Source: Canna indica
Taxonomy: Eukaryota; Streptophyta; Magnoliopsida; Zingiberales; Cannaceae
Direction of reading: 5' to 3'
Assembly: GCA_034359265.1 (NCBI GenBank)
Contig: CP136897.1
Coordinates: forward strand, 21,508,001-21,572,000
Length of the DNA stretch: 64,000 nucleotides
The notes under the pieces were generated by a model. The model did no database searches and was not told the DNA's origin. It was given only the letters and a program-made list of their open reading frames with translations. Of the stretch, positions 45,785 through 56,839 are shown in pieces (position 1 is the stretch's first letter; every line of letters begins with the position of its first letter). A program made the position numbers and the translations under genes.

Positions 45785-45949
45785 GATCTCAGCCAGGAGT
45801 TCTCCTCAAATTCCTCTGCAAACACCATCCTTGTCTCGACCCCTTGCTATAAATACCACTTGCAGTTCCACACACTTCATTGCATATCTTCTTCTACCTG
45901 TTTGTAGAATTCAGTACCAGCATTCAGAAGCAAACTCAACTAAGAGAAA
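45785..45949 (+). promoter_or_regulatory. Core promoter and 5' UTR of KIN2-like gene B
   Basis: The TATA box is TATAAATA (45848-45855). Conserved neighbours are GATCTCAGCCAGGAGTTCTC upstream, CAAACACCATCC before the TATA box, and CCACTTGCAGTTCCACACAC followed by TTCATTGC after it. Confidence 0.78.
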
Positions 45950-46459
45950 ATGGATCAGATTGGGCAAGCTGCAGGCCAAGCTCAGGTGAGCAGCAGAAAC
46001 AAAGATCTTCTGCTTCTTTTCTTTTTCACCTTCATTGACATTACCTTTAAAGCTCCATTTGTTATCTTTTAGGCAAAGAAGGATCAGATGGTGAACAAAG
46101 CATCTGAATCCTGCCAAGAGGGTCAGCAACAAGCAGCAGGATTCATGCAACAGGTAATGCATTGGTTTGTTTAAGATTATGAATAGTAGGGAACAACAGG
46201 TGATGCATTTTTCAAATTCAATTGCCAACTGTGTATTATGTGATTCTTCCGATTTGGAAATTTTACACAGACTGGGGATCAGATGAGGAACATGGCACAA
46301 GAGACTGGGGATCAAATGAGGAACATGGCACAAGGGGCTGCTGATCAGGTGAGCAGCATGGCAAAAGGGACTGGGGATCAGATAAGGAACATGGCACATG
46401 GGGCTGCTGATGCTGTGGGAATGGGAGGGAGTAACACCAACACAAGAAGCAATCCTTGA
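45950..46459 (+). CDS. KIN2-like LEA/stress protein, gene B (101 aa, 3 exons)
   Basis: Exons are 45950-45985, 46073-46153 and 46271-46459 (62 codons plus TGA). Introns are 87 and 117 bp with GT...AG ends. The product starts MDQIGQAAGQAQ, then AKKDQMVNKASESCQEGQQQ. Exon 3 holds four diverged 11-residue units of the type GDQMRNMAQGA (TGDQMRNMAQE, TGDQMRNMAQG, ADQVSSMAKG, TGDQIRNMAHG) before a short Gly/Asn tail. Eleven-residue repeats of this composition are typical of amphipathic LEA segments that fold on drying; protection of membranes or proteins in the cytosol is a family role and is inferred here. The shared exon lengths and start confirm paralogy with genes A and C. A minus-strand frame over exon 3 is a shadow. 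Confidence 0.88.
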
Positions 46460-46794
46460 TGGGATTTCCAGTCCACCACTCCATTTGCATTTTTTTGTTT
46501 TTGAATTGTTGCTTTAGCATTTGTGATTCTCTCTCTGTCCTTTTGTTTTGTCAGTAATAATCTGGTCTTGTTGCTCCAAATTGCTGCAAATCAAGATCAG
46601 AGGTATTTACTAAATGGAGCTTCAATTTGTTGTAATGGTTATTATCACTTTGAATGATTATAACTTCTTAATGAATTTTTGGATTGGATATGTTTTAAAT
46701 TGCACATGAGGTACTTACTAAATGGATAAATCTATCCCAAACTATAGGCTAATTAACAAATCTATCACAACTTTTTATTTATACATAGTTAATC
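46460..46794. other. 3' flank of gene B
   Basis: Contains the 3' UTR and AT-rich sequence. No further gene is seen. Confidence 0.5.
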
Positions 46795-47145
46795 CTAAAC
46801 TTTCAAATTTATATTAATTATATCCCACCGTCAAATGTTTGCTGACATGGCAGCCTAGCCAGTCATGAAAAATATATTCTTTTTATTAAGGTTTGTCATG
46901 TCAGCAAATGACATCATATACTAATGAAGAAAATTAAAAAAATAAACCTTAGTATATGAGAACGCAATATTAGGTACAAGGGGGAAGCGAGGCTTTAGGG
47001 TTTAATTTTTTTTATTAATATATACTAATATTTGCTTACGCGTCAAACCTTAATATTAATAAATATATTTTTTGATGCTAACTAGACTGTCACGACATGA
47101 ACATACATCTAACTAGGGATGTCAACGGGGGCGGGGGGTGCCTAC

Positions 47146-48362
47146 TGTCACGGGGTTTAAGTCGAGGCTTCAAAATTTTCACCTTCCAACCACGTGATGG
47201 CGCTGATCAGTGCACAGAACTATCAGCCAGCCTTCTTTCGCACCAACGGGTCGTTTGCAACGTCTCAACGAAACGAGCACACACACATAGACCGCAAGAT
47301 CACAGCAACACACTAGATGATGATGGAGCAATTACAGGGCATCACAGAGGGAAATCACTTGCTTCATTATACAGAATGTTACAAGATACAAAACCCGAAT
47401 TACACTTTGCACACACACTCACACAGTGGTCTCTCAACAGAAGTGTAATACACCAAGTACAGACTCCAGATCTCTCAAAATATCTAGCAGCCTCCTTTAG
47501 TGGTCGACCATCCTCATTTATAGAGCTGCTGGTCGCCCATGCCTTCAATCTTGGCCATACAGCTAAGGCCAAGAATCATCTCAGCCAGCCAGTCCAAGGG
47601 GTGGCAGTTTGGCTCGCCCCAAACTGCCCAACTTCCATCAACTGCCGACCCAAGTCGAGTAGGGAGGAGCCTGAACCATCTGGTCGAGTCCAAGTCTCCC
47701 AAGGGACTAAGTGCACCGCTCAGTCCATGGCCATGAGGCCAGTGCGCGGGGCAGAATGCGGCAGTGCACGTTGTAGCCAAAATGGTGCCTACACGGTTGC
47801 CGTCTGCCCGCTCACATGATTATGCATTGGTATTCTGCTCAGCGTCCGCCTCGCACAATGTCCGTCCCGGCTCGTGGACTCATCACAGCAGGATGTGCCG
47901 CTCCGCATCAACCATGTGCTCCATGCGCCAAGCCTGTGCCTCCGCGCACACAGGTAGTTCGCAATGTATGCCCCGCCAGGGCCACGACATGGCGAGAGTT
48001 CACTCCGCCACGCTCCAGCCCGGGCGGGCAAATGCAAATGTCATGTCCCGCGCCATTGTGCACACGGGACAAATTGCTCCGCAAGGCCATCGCTCCGTGT
48101 CTCTGCGCCCACGGACGGCCCAAATCCCCGCCAAGTCACGCCCACGCCCAGGGGCGCGTGAGCAGTCCACCGCTCAGCCTGTTGCAATGCATTGCCCAGC
48201 TGGGCGCTCGCCCGGGCGGGCAAATCCTTCGCCATGGCGGGCAATATCCGTCGCCAAGTGTGAACACACTTGTTGCTCCTCAGTTGCAACTCCGCAGCTC
48301 AGCGCAGGCCTGAGGCACGCCCCGCGCCGAGTCAAAATGTCATCAAATCTAGGGGTGTAACA
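47146..48362 (-). repeat. Gypsy 3' LTR
   Basis: GC-rich with many CpG sites. The long frames within it (for example 47097-47819 and 47764-48360) recur in the other LTR and show no protein family signature; they are treated as non-coding. Confidence 0.92.
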
Positions 48363-50951
48363 GACCACCCCCACCAGAAGAAGCCGACGCCCTCGTCGGA
48401 ACAGAATGGTGGTAGTCATTGATTTTATCTTCAAACTCCCACAGCTCTGCAGCCTTTTGCCAAGAATTCTCAGATTCAGGATGCCCCTTCCAAGACACCA
48501 AGTATTCTGTCCGCCTATTCATTTTACTGTACCCCAGCGTCCTGTGGTCCAGAATACGATTGACTTCCCTGCCCAGCTCCCTGTTCACAGTGAGTGGTGC
48601 ACGCTTGGCCTTTGCGCGCTCTGGGTTGGAGTGATCTTCATGGAAAGACTTCAAGTAACTTATATGAATGGTATGGTGTATCTTCATCCGCTCAGGCAGT
48701 GCTAAGCGATAGGCAACATCACCCACGCACTTAATCACTTCAAACGGCCCGTCATACCGCTGAATCAAACCTTTATGCCATCTCTTGTTGGTAACCTTCT
48801 TCCAGATTTGTGGTGTTAGCTTTAGCAACACTTTGTCGCCTACATTGAACTCCAATGGACGACGCCCTTTGTCCGCATATTTCTTCATGCGCCGGGCAGC
48901 TTTATCAAGGCTGTCTCGTGCCTCTTCAAGCAGTTCCTGCTTACTCCTTGCATATCTGTAAGCAGCAGGGCAAGACCCTTCCTTCTTGGTTAATGCTATT
49001 TCATGGGGAGTGAGGGGCTGGTAGCCCATCGCCAACTCGAAGGGGCTGAAACCAGTGGCTGAGGAATGATGCAGGTTGTAGCAGAACTAGGCTGTATCAA
49101 GCAGCTCCAGCAAATTCCGCTGACTTGCAGTGGCATAGTGCATGAGATACTCTTCAAGCATCTGGTTCACTCGCTCTGTCTGCCCATCAGTTTGGGGGTG
49201 ATTGGCAGTGGAGGATTTTAGCTCTGTTCCCATCAGTTTGAACAGGTAAGTCCAAAACTTGCTTGTGAATCTTCCATCCCTGTCACTCACAATATCAGTA
49301 GGCAACCCAAAGAATTTCACAATGTTCTTATAGAACTCTTCTGCAGCCATCTCTGCAGTGCATGCTTTCTTCACTGGTCTGAAAACAGCATACTTGGAAA
49401 ACCGATCAACAATCACCATGATAGCATCATAGCCTTGCACTTCTGGGAAGCCAGTGATGAAGTCCATGGAGACTGAAGTCCATGGCTTATCTGGAACGGG
49501 CAGTGGCTGAAGCAGTCCTGCCTCCGCTCTCCTCTCCACCTTGTCTTGTTGGCACACAAGGCAAGTGCGAACATAAAGCTCTATATCCGCATCCATCTTA
49601 GGCCAGAAATAGGACCGCGCGAGCAACGCCTTCATCCTATCTTGTCCTGGATGTCCAGCCCACTGCGTGTCATGGCATTCACGCAGGAGCTGACTTCGCA
49701 GTCCCCCTCCGCCAGGGACGTATACTCGACTGCCCTTGGCATAGAGCAGCCCATCCTGAACCCAGTACCTGGGCACAATCCCCTCTTTAACTTGGGAGAT
49801 GACCTTCTGGTATGCAGTGTCATGGGCAGCGAGTTCTTTGAGTGTGTCAGTGAATCCAGCCTCCAACTGAGTCACAGCCGCTATGGTTTCTGTCACCTTC
49901 CGGCTGAGAGCGTCTGCTACCTGGTTATGTCGCCCAGGTTTATGCTCCCACTCAAACTCGTATTCCGCAAGGAATTCCTGCCACCTTGCCTGCCTCGGAC
50001 TCAGCTTCTTCTGTGTCTTGAAGAAGGTGTTTGCAACATTGTCCGTCTTCACTACGAACACTGTCCCGAGCAGGTACACCCTCCATACCCGCAGGCAATG
50101 CACAACAGCTAGCATTTCCTTCTCATGAGCAAAATACTTCTGCTCTGCTGGCCTCAACTTCCAGCTCTCAAATGCAACAGGATGTCCATCTTGTACAAGG
50201 ACTCCTCCTACTGCCTTATCTGAAGCATCTGTATGCACCTCAAAGGGTTTGCCAAAATCTGGTAACTTTAGCACATGTTCAGAGATGATCTTTTGTTTGA
50301 TTCTGCTGAAGGCTTCTTGGCAAGCTTCAGACCAGTCCCAGCCCTAATCTTTCTTCAACAGATCTGTCAAGGGTGCTACCTCCCTCGAGTAGCCCTTTAG
50401 GAACTTTCTGTAGTAGTTTGATAACCCAAGAAAGCTCCGCAGTTCGGTGACTGAGGTTGGTGCCGACCAATCTTCAATAGCCTTCACCTTCCGGGGATCC
50501 ATTTGGACGATCCCTTTGCCAACAATATAATGTGGCCTAGAAATTTGATTTCCTGGACACAAAACTCACACTTTTCTTTCTTTACATACAACTGGTGTTC
50601 TCTTAACTTTTGCAACACCACACTCAAATGTTTCAAGTGCTCACTCAAAGATGCATTGTAAATAACAATGTCATCAAGATACACCACAACAAACTTGTCT
50701 ATTATATCATGGAAAACATTGTCCATTAAATTACAGAAGGTTGCAGGAGCATTGGTCAAGCCAAATGGCATGACCAGGAATTCATAAGAACCATAACGAG
50801 TCACCATCGTAGTCTTTGGTTCATCCCCTTCTGCAATGCGGACTTGCCAATATCCCGAGCGCAAGTCTAGCTTTGTAAAGAAAGAGGCTCCACTGAGGCG
50901 ATCAAAGAGGTTAGCAATGAGAGGGACTGGGTACTTATTCTTGATCGTCAC
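48349..50951 (-). pseudogene. Gypsy pol: RT, RNase H, integrase, chromodomain, broken
   Basis: RT lies at 50951-50500 ([28 protein letters not shown] with the catalytic DD intact; KFLGH). A net 2 bp insertion near 50530 shifts the frame. RT continues to 50344 ([14 protein letters not shown]), where a TAG follows LLKKD. RNase H lies at 50274-49830 (FEVHTDASDKAVGGVLVQDG; KTDNVAN). Integrase lies at about 49700-49087, with the zinc motif around ECHDTQWAGHPG and CLVCQQDK and core residues D (SMDFITGFP), D (VSDRDGRF) and E (QTERVNQMLEEY). A TAG at 49086 follows LLDTA. The C-terminal domain has GDKVLLKL and a chromodomain (YLVSWKGHPESENSWQKAAE, about 48450). The final stop lies 14 bp inside the 3' LTR. 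Confidence 0.9.
48363..48375 (-). other. Gypsy polypurine tract
   Basis: The minus strand reads GGTGGGGGTGGTC directly before the 3' LTR, the plus-strand priming site. Confidence 0.75.
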
Positions 50952-51002
50952 CTTGTTCAGCCCACAGTAATCGACGCAGAGACGCAGTGTGCCGTCTTGC
51001 TT

Positions 51003-52472
51003 CTATTGAAACAGAACTGGTGCACCGAAAGGAGCCTTTGAAGGCTGAATTTTTCCACCATCCAGGAGCTCCGCAAGTTGCTTACGGAGTTCCTCCAACT
51101 CTCGCGGGGACATCCTGTAGGGGGCCTTAGCAGGAGGTCGCGTCCCCGGCAGCAACTCGATCTGATGATCCACCGCCCGTCTCGGTGGAAGGCCTGCCGA
51201 CAGATCAGCAGGCATCACATCTTGGAAAGACTCCAAGATCTCCAGAACAGCGTCTGAAACAGCAGCAGCAACCTGGGTGTTGGGTTCCTCCGTATCTGCC
51301 TCAAAGATGGCAGCGAGGAAGGTCGATTGGCCCTTCTTCCAGCCCTTAGCCATCTGCATGGCTGAGACGCACTCTGCAGGCGCACCACTCGCCTGGCTGC
51401 GTCTTCTGTAGCCTTGAACATAACAAGGCTGGGTAGGATCCGAGATCATCAGTCCTGCCAGATGAGGGATCACAGAGGCACCTGCAGCAACTAAAAAGTT
51501 GTTTCCCAATATGAAATTGAAATCATCCAAAGGGATAGCAAGAACATCAACGTTCCCAGTCCACAGTCCAACTTTTACAACACAATATTTGGCAATGCCA
51601 ACCACAGGGCGGCTGACAAAATTCACCGCCTTAATCTGGGTCGAGTGGGGCTGCAACTTCATGTTCAAGCAGTCCACCATCCGTTCTGCGAGGAAGTTGT
51701 GCGTGGCTCCGGTGTCGATCATGGCATCCACCGGTTGTCCGTTCAGCAGGACCCGGACATAGCACAATCCATCACTCTGGGTTTTCCTCCCAGTGCACAG
51801 CGCTCCAAGAGCCTGCAGTGGCGCCACTTGGGTGGGACTCCCATTGGCGGCGGAGTCCTCCCCGTTCACCAGCGCCGTGAGTTTCTCCCGCTTTGGACAG
51901 TCGCGGGCACGGTGTGGTCCATTGCAAATGAAACATCCCGCTTGCATCTTTGGGTCCTTCCGGGGCTGCTTGTCAGCAACCTTGGCCTTCCCCTTCTCTG
52001 CACGAGTTGGGAATTTCTTGGTCGCCTTGACTGCGGGTTTTGCAAACTTCTGGGGCTTGTCAGCAGGTCGCCCCTTTCGCACCGCAGCATCCTCCCGTGG
52101 CGTGGTACGAAGGTCCAGCAATGCCTCCGCACGCGCCATGGCAGTGGACAGGTCCGCCGGGCCCTGTCCGTGCAACTCCAACTGCGCCCAGGGCTGAAGC
52201 CCGTGCAAGAAGTTGTAGATTTTGTCGGAATCTGATATGTCTTCAACTTGTAGCAGCAGCGATCTAAATTCTGTCATGTATGCACGCACAGAACCCGTTT
52301 GCCTCAGATGGGTCAGTGCATCACGAGCCATCCAGGAGGAATTGCCGGGTAGGAATTGCTTTCTCAGTTCGGCCCTCAGTGTGTTCCAGTCTTCAAGTTT
52401 TGAACGGCCGCCTGCCTTGGTCTCCACTTCATAAGTTCGCCACCATAGTTTGGCATCTCCGGCCAAGTACAT
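51003..52472 (-). pseudogene. Gypsy Gag-protease-RT N-terminus (489-codon frame)
   Basis: The frame opens at MYLAGDAKLWWRTYEVETKA, the middle of a chromovirus Gag. Upstream, a TAA near 52490 precedes it and the N-terminal Gag half is mostly missing between the primer site and 52472. Then follow the Gag core (LRKQFLPGNSSWMARDALTH), a CCHC knuckle (CFICNGPHRARDC, about residues 180-192), the protease (AMIDTGATHNFLAERM, catalytic DTG intact) and the start of RT (GGKIQPSKAPFGAPVLFQ), ending in a TAG at 51003. Gag would assemble particles and the protease would process them. The frame is long and otherwise clean, in keeping with recent insertion. Confidence 0.88.
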
Positions 52473-52720
52473 AGTGGCAACTTTGAGTTATTCGCCGCCA
52501 TCGACATTCGCAGCATCAAAATAGTGCTCGATGTCGTATGACCGCTGCCTCAAGGGTCGTCACGCGTTCTCTTAACGCATCCATTCTCAGCATAGAACAA
52601 CGAGTTGTTTTGATGTGATTATGGTCTTCAAAGAAAGGAACAAGTAGCAGTGCTGACTACCATAAAATGCAATTCGAATGCAGTAAATTCACCAACCTTT
52701 AATGTCGAATGAGCCCAAAC

Positions 52721-52735
52721 CTGGCTCTGATACCA
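52721..52735 (-). other. Gypsy primer-binding site
   Basis: The minus strand reads TGGTATCAGAGCCAG two bases after the 5' LTR, matching the 3' end of initiator tRNA-Met. Confidence 0.85.
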
Positions 52736-52737
52736 AT

Positions 52738-53954
52738 TGTCACGGGGTTTGAGTCGAGGCTTCAAAATTTTCACCTTCCAACCACGTGATGGCGCTGATC
52801 AGTGCACAGAACTATCAGCCAGCCTTCTTCCGCACCAACGGGTCGTTTGCAACGTCTCAACGAAACGAGCACACACACATAGACCGCAAGATCACAACAA
52901 CACACTAGATGATGATGGAGCAATTACAAGGCATCACAGAGGGAAATCACTTGCTTCATTATACAGAATGTTACAAGATACAAAACCCGAATTACACTTT
53001 GCACACACACTCACACAGTGGTCTCTCAACAGAAGTGTAATACACCAAGTACAGACTCCAGACCTCTCAAAATATCTAGCAGCCTCCTTCAGTGGTCGAC
53101 CATCCTCATTTACAGAGCTGCTGGTCGCCCATGCCTTCAATCTTGGCCATACAGCTAAGGCCAAGTATCATCTCAGCCAGCCAGTCCAAGGGGTGGCAGT
53201 TTGGCTCGCCCCAAACTGCCCAACTTCCATCAACTGCCGACCCAAGTCGAGTAGGGAGGAGCCTGGACCATATGGTCAAGTCCAAGTCTCCCAAGGGACT
53301 AAGTGCACCGCTCAGTCCATGGCCATGAGGCCAGTGCGCGGGGCAGAATGCGGCAGTGCACGTTGTAGCCAAAATGGTGCCTACACGGCTGCCATCTGCT
53401 CGCTCACATGATTATGCATTGGTATTCTGCTCAGCGTCTGCCTCGCACAATGTCCGTCCCGGCTCGCGGACTCATCACAGCAGGATGTGCCGCTCCGCAT
53501 CAACCATGTGCTCCATGCGCCAAGCCTGTGCCTCCGCGCACACAGGCAGTCCGCAATGTTTGCCCCGCCAGGGCCACGGCATGGCGAGAGTTCACTCCGC
53601 CACGCTCCAGCCCGGGCGGGCAAATGCAAATGTCAAGTCCCGCACCATTGCGCACACGGGACAGATTGCTCCGCAAGGCCATCGCTCCGTGTCTCCGCGC
53701 CCACGGATGGCCCAAATCCCCGCCAAGTCACGCCCACGCCCAGGGGCGCGTGAGCAGTCCACCGCTCAGCCTGTTGCAATGCATTGCCCAGCTGGGCGCT
53801 CGCCCGGGCGGGCAAATCCTTCGCCATGGCGGGCAATATCCGTCGCCAAGTGTGAACACACTTGTTGCTCCTCAGTTGCAACCCCGCATCTCAGCGCAGG
53901 CCTGAGGCACGCCCCGCGCCGAGTCAAAATGCCATCAAATCTAGTGGTGTAACA
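52738..53954 (-). repeat. Gypsy 5' LTR
   Basis: Same length as its partner (1,217 bp). Most differences are C/T or G/A changes, as expected from deamination at methylated sites. Confidence 0.92.
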
Positions 53955-54506
53955 CCTACCCGCTACCCGCCCCACGAAACATATATAATACTCATACCCG
54001 TTTAATTCCCCGCATGGATAGATGCCCACAGATATTGGCGGGCATCTATGATACTTTGAAAAACATAAATTACAACATTTTATTAAAATTCAAACTCACA
54101 ATAATAAACTAAATATCAACAACAACATAAATTCTAGGATAAAAAAAGAGTAGGATAAACACATTATCAACAACATAAGGTCTACAAACATTTATCAACA
54201 ACAACATAAGGTCTTCAAGGATTGAGGGTTTTTTAGTGTATGTGTATATAGGGGTACTTTTGTAATTAGACTTATATTCGTGGGTAATGGGTACCCGCGG
54301 ATACGGGTACTATAATATTCGTACCTGCCCCATATAATAAACGGGTAAAAAAATTACCCATGACGTCCCCACGGATAGGATATTAACCCCTATACCCGTC
54401 ATAAATGAGTAAATACCCACGGGTACCTACTTAAACAAGTATCATTGTCATCCCTACATCTAACGGTATGATATAATTGATATGAATTTGAAAGTTTAGT
54501 AGATTA

Positions 54507-55175
54507 GATGTAAAAAAGAAGAAGAAGCCATCGAGCCATTCAATTCAAAAGTCTTATTGAAGAAGCCTTGGATGAATTTCATTTAATTTCCATATTTCAT
54601 AAAGATGAATGATGTTAAAGCCATTCAATTCACCTCGTGATAAGGATGTAAGGTAGTAAATTTTTAATCTATAAGTTTTTTTTTATTGTTGGCTTAAAGA
54701 TTTTAACCTTGTTCACGATCTTATTGATGATAATAAAAATATTTCTAATGTCTGCATTGAGAGTTCATTTTGGGATTTTGTAGGATAAGTATGCAAATTT
54801 ATAACTCAAGAACTTGGTGAAAATTACATAAAATAACGAATGAAAAATGAAAGATCTTAATTAAGATAGGGTTATGGCTCTAAGTAATTCATATGTAATC
54901 TCTAGGTAGCTTGGTATGATATATGATTCATTGTGTTTCTCAAACAAAACCAACCTAACTCGCAGCTAGAAAGCCAAAATTGACCGGTTCTAGAAAAACT
55001 CAAAAAAATCAACAAGCAAACTGATCGTTGATGAACAACTCATGCTCGGTTGACCAAGGGTCGATTGACATTTGATCGATTGCATAATAATTAATTTTCT
55101 AATTCTTATACAACAATCATTTCTAAATCCCTTCATCGCAAACTTTATAAGTCTGATTCTATCAAATGACTCAGG
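54507..55175. other. Intergenic stretch
   Basis: AT-rich. It holds GATCGATTG and GGTTGACCAAGGGTCGATTGA near 55045-55085, reminiscent of the Sirevirus LTR palindromes but isolated. No gene. Confidence 0.4.
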
Positions 55176-55178
55176 CTC

Positions 55179-55517
55179 CACTACAACACAATTGACTTAT
55201 AGTGACACAAAATTATAAATAAATTATAATTTTGTTTCTAAATCTTCACATTTAGAGACTAGTAAACACAAAATTTATTCCTAATTAGCCTCTAAAGATC
55301 TATAGAAACAACAACAACATAATCACTTAATTGATTTGACTCTAAGCTATAAAAACACCAGCAACAGAGTCACTTAATTGATATGACTCTAAAGCTATTT
55401 TTAGAGGCTAATTAGGAATAATTTTTGTGTCTATTAGCCTCTAAATGTGAAGATTTAGAATAAAAAATCTAATTTGTCTTTAATTATATGTCTCTATAGG
55501 TCAGTTGTGTTGTAGTG
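55179..55517. mobile_element. CACTA-type MITE, copy 2 (339 bp)
   Basis: It starts CACTACAACACAATTGACTT and ends AGTTGTGTTGTAGTG, with exact CTC duplications at 55176-55178 and 55518-55520. It has the same length as the copy at 1685-2023 and is similar throughout. Confidence 0.92.
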
Positions 55518-55615
55518 CTCGGTTGATCTTAGTGTTCTAGTGCACCCTCACAATCGCATTTTATCACGACGTGGCATGAGTAATTTTCAAATCATTAGAG
55601 GTGAACATATAATTT

Positions 55616-56180
55616 AGGCCTCGTTTGATTGATATAGGAAGTAACTTCTTTTGCAGAAAGTTGTAATTTTCATAAATTAACTTCTTACATATATTTCCCA
55701 GGAGTACCAAAAAAGTCTTTGGTTGACAATTCATAGGAAGTGTAACTTTCCACCTATAATATGTTTGGTTGATATGGGTACTTCCTAAGAAGTACACATC
55801 AAATGACCAATATATCATTCCTTATATAATATGTAATTTATTATATAGTAAAAATTGATTATTTTTTTTGAGTTAATATGAAAAATTACACATTTTTTCT
55901 CAAAAGTAAATCAAAATAAAATAAATAAGTCAATAATTCATGTATTATCTAATTTCATATTGTTGGCAACATAAGTTATAAATTTAGCATTAACTGCAAA
56001 TGTGAGAATACAATTATCTTTTACTTTCAGATATAACACATGAAGTGCAACTTACCTAGGTCTCATATGTAAGTTACTTCATGCGTTTTGCGAAGTTGCA
56101 CTTCCTGCGAAATGTGTCAACTAAACATGAGCTCTTTTGGCTACTTCCTAGGAAGTACAATTTCAACCAAACAATGCCTT
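55616..56180. mobile_element. MITE, uninterrupted copy of the 7865-18743 family (565 bp)
   Basis: Ends are AGGCCTCGTTTGATTGA and the complement of AGGCATTGTTTGGTTGA. Internal inverted words include AGGAAGTACAACTT-type repeats. It matches both halves of the split copy in reverse. The ends of its target duplication are unclear. It lies about 550 bp upstream of the gene C TATA box. Confidence 0.72.
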
Positions 56181-56669
56181 TGTATATATAAGAGCGGTAC
56201 ACATAATTTTTCCTATAATTATTTCAATTGTTGTCATATATATACTAATTGTAGCATCAACCAAGTTATTTTAGCTATTGTCGTAGAGGTGGGACATGTG
56301 GACACATTCAACATCTAATAATTTAGATGTTTAAACATTTCAAATATGTTGCATATGATACGAGTTCAATTCCTAATTGTAGCATATTTTCCATCTTTTC
56401 TACATATGATTTGATTCAGTCTAATAAAAAGAAAAACTATTTTTGCAAAGGTATCAAACCCACTTAATTGCATGAAAATGCTACAACATGATCCCAGTAA
56501 TTAAGTCCAATTAGAATTCAACCACAGAAACTTTTTCCTTACAAAACAATTCTTAAACTCTATCCATATATCCAACCCAATTAACATGAATCTTCAACAA
56601 GTTCTCAAAAGATGACACATGGTCACTGGTGCAAAGAATTCTCCAATCCTGGCCTAATTATAGATTTGA
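56181..56669. other. Upstream region of gene C
   Basis: AT-rich, with no gene or element recognised. Confidence 0.4.
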
Positions 56670-56839
56670 ACTGATCTCAGCCAATTGCTTTCCTGAAACA
56701 CCTCCCCAAACACCATCAATGTCTTCACCTCTTCCCATAAATACCACTTGCAACCCCACACTCTTCATTGCATCTGTCTTCTTCTTCAATCTGTTTCTGA
56801 ATCCAATACCAACACTTCAAGCAATCTTAACTGAGAGGA
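56670..56839 (+). promoter_or_regulatory. Core promoter and 5' UTR of KIN2-like gene C
   Basis: The TATA-like box is CATAAATA (56736-56743), one base different from gene B. CTGATCTCAGCCAATTGCTT lies upstream, CAAACACCATCAATG before the box, and CCACTTGCAACCCCACACTC followed by TTCATTGCATCTG after it, as in A and B. Confidence 0.75.

Larger units (their letters stand above)
47146..53954 (-). mobile_element. Ty3/gypsy chromovirus, near-complete, inactive
   Basis: 6,809 bp on the minus strand. Two LTRs of 1,217 bp (47146-48362, 52738-53954) and exact CCTAC duplications (47141-47145, 53955-53959). The primer site is initiator tRNA-Met; a purine tract lies at 48363-48375. Domain order is gag, protease, RT, RNase H, integrase, chromodomain. 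About 30 differences between LTRs by my count (about 2.5%) make it the youngest LTR element here. A C-terminal chromodomain places it in the chromoviruses; the Galadriel clade is a guess. Confidence 0.92.
47114..54456. mobile_element. hAT-type MITE split by the gypsy element
   Basis: It begins TAGGGATGTCAACGGGGG and ends CATTGTCATCCCTA, with exact 8 bp duplications CATCTAAC at 47106-47113 and 54457-54464. Without the gypsy insertion it is about 0.53 kb. The interior is rich in inverted GGGTACCCGCGGATACGGGTA-like words. No coding sequence. Confidence 0.88.
46795..54501. mobile_element. Possible MITE split by the hAT MITE and gypsy element
   Basis: The left block CTAAACTTTCAAATTTATAT followed by TAATTATATCCCACCGTCAAATG (about 46793-46836) is the imperfect complement of 54459-54501 (CTAACGGTATGATATAATTG then ATATGAATTTGAAAGTTTAG). 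The interior also has GCTGACATGGCA and TGTCATGTCAGCAAATG as inverted words. The outer edges are unclear and no duplication was found. Confidence 0.45.

Noticed and set aside
47097..48434. Several long frames (up to 240 codons) in GC-rich sequence, repeated at 52737-54029
   Set aside because: They lie in the two LTRs of the gypsy element, overlap each other on both strands and show no protein family signature. High GC and CpG keep stops rare.
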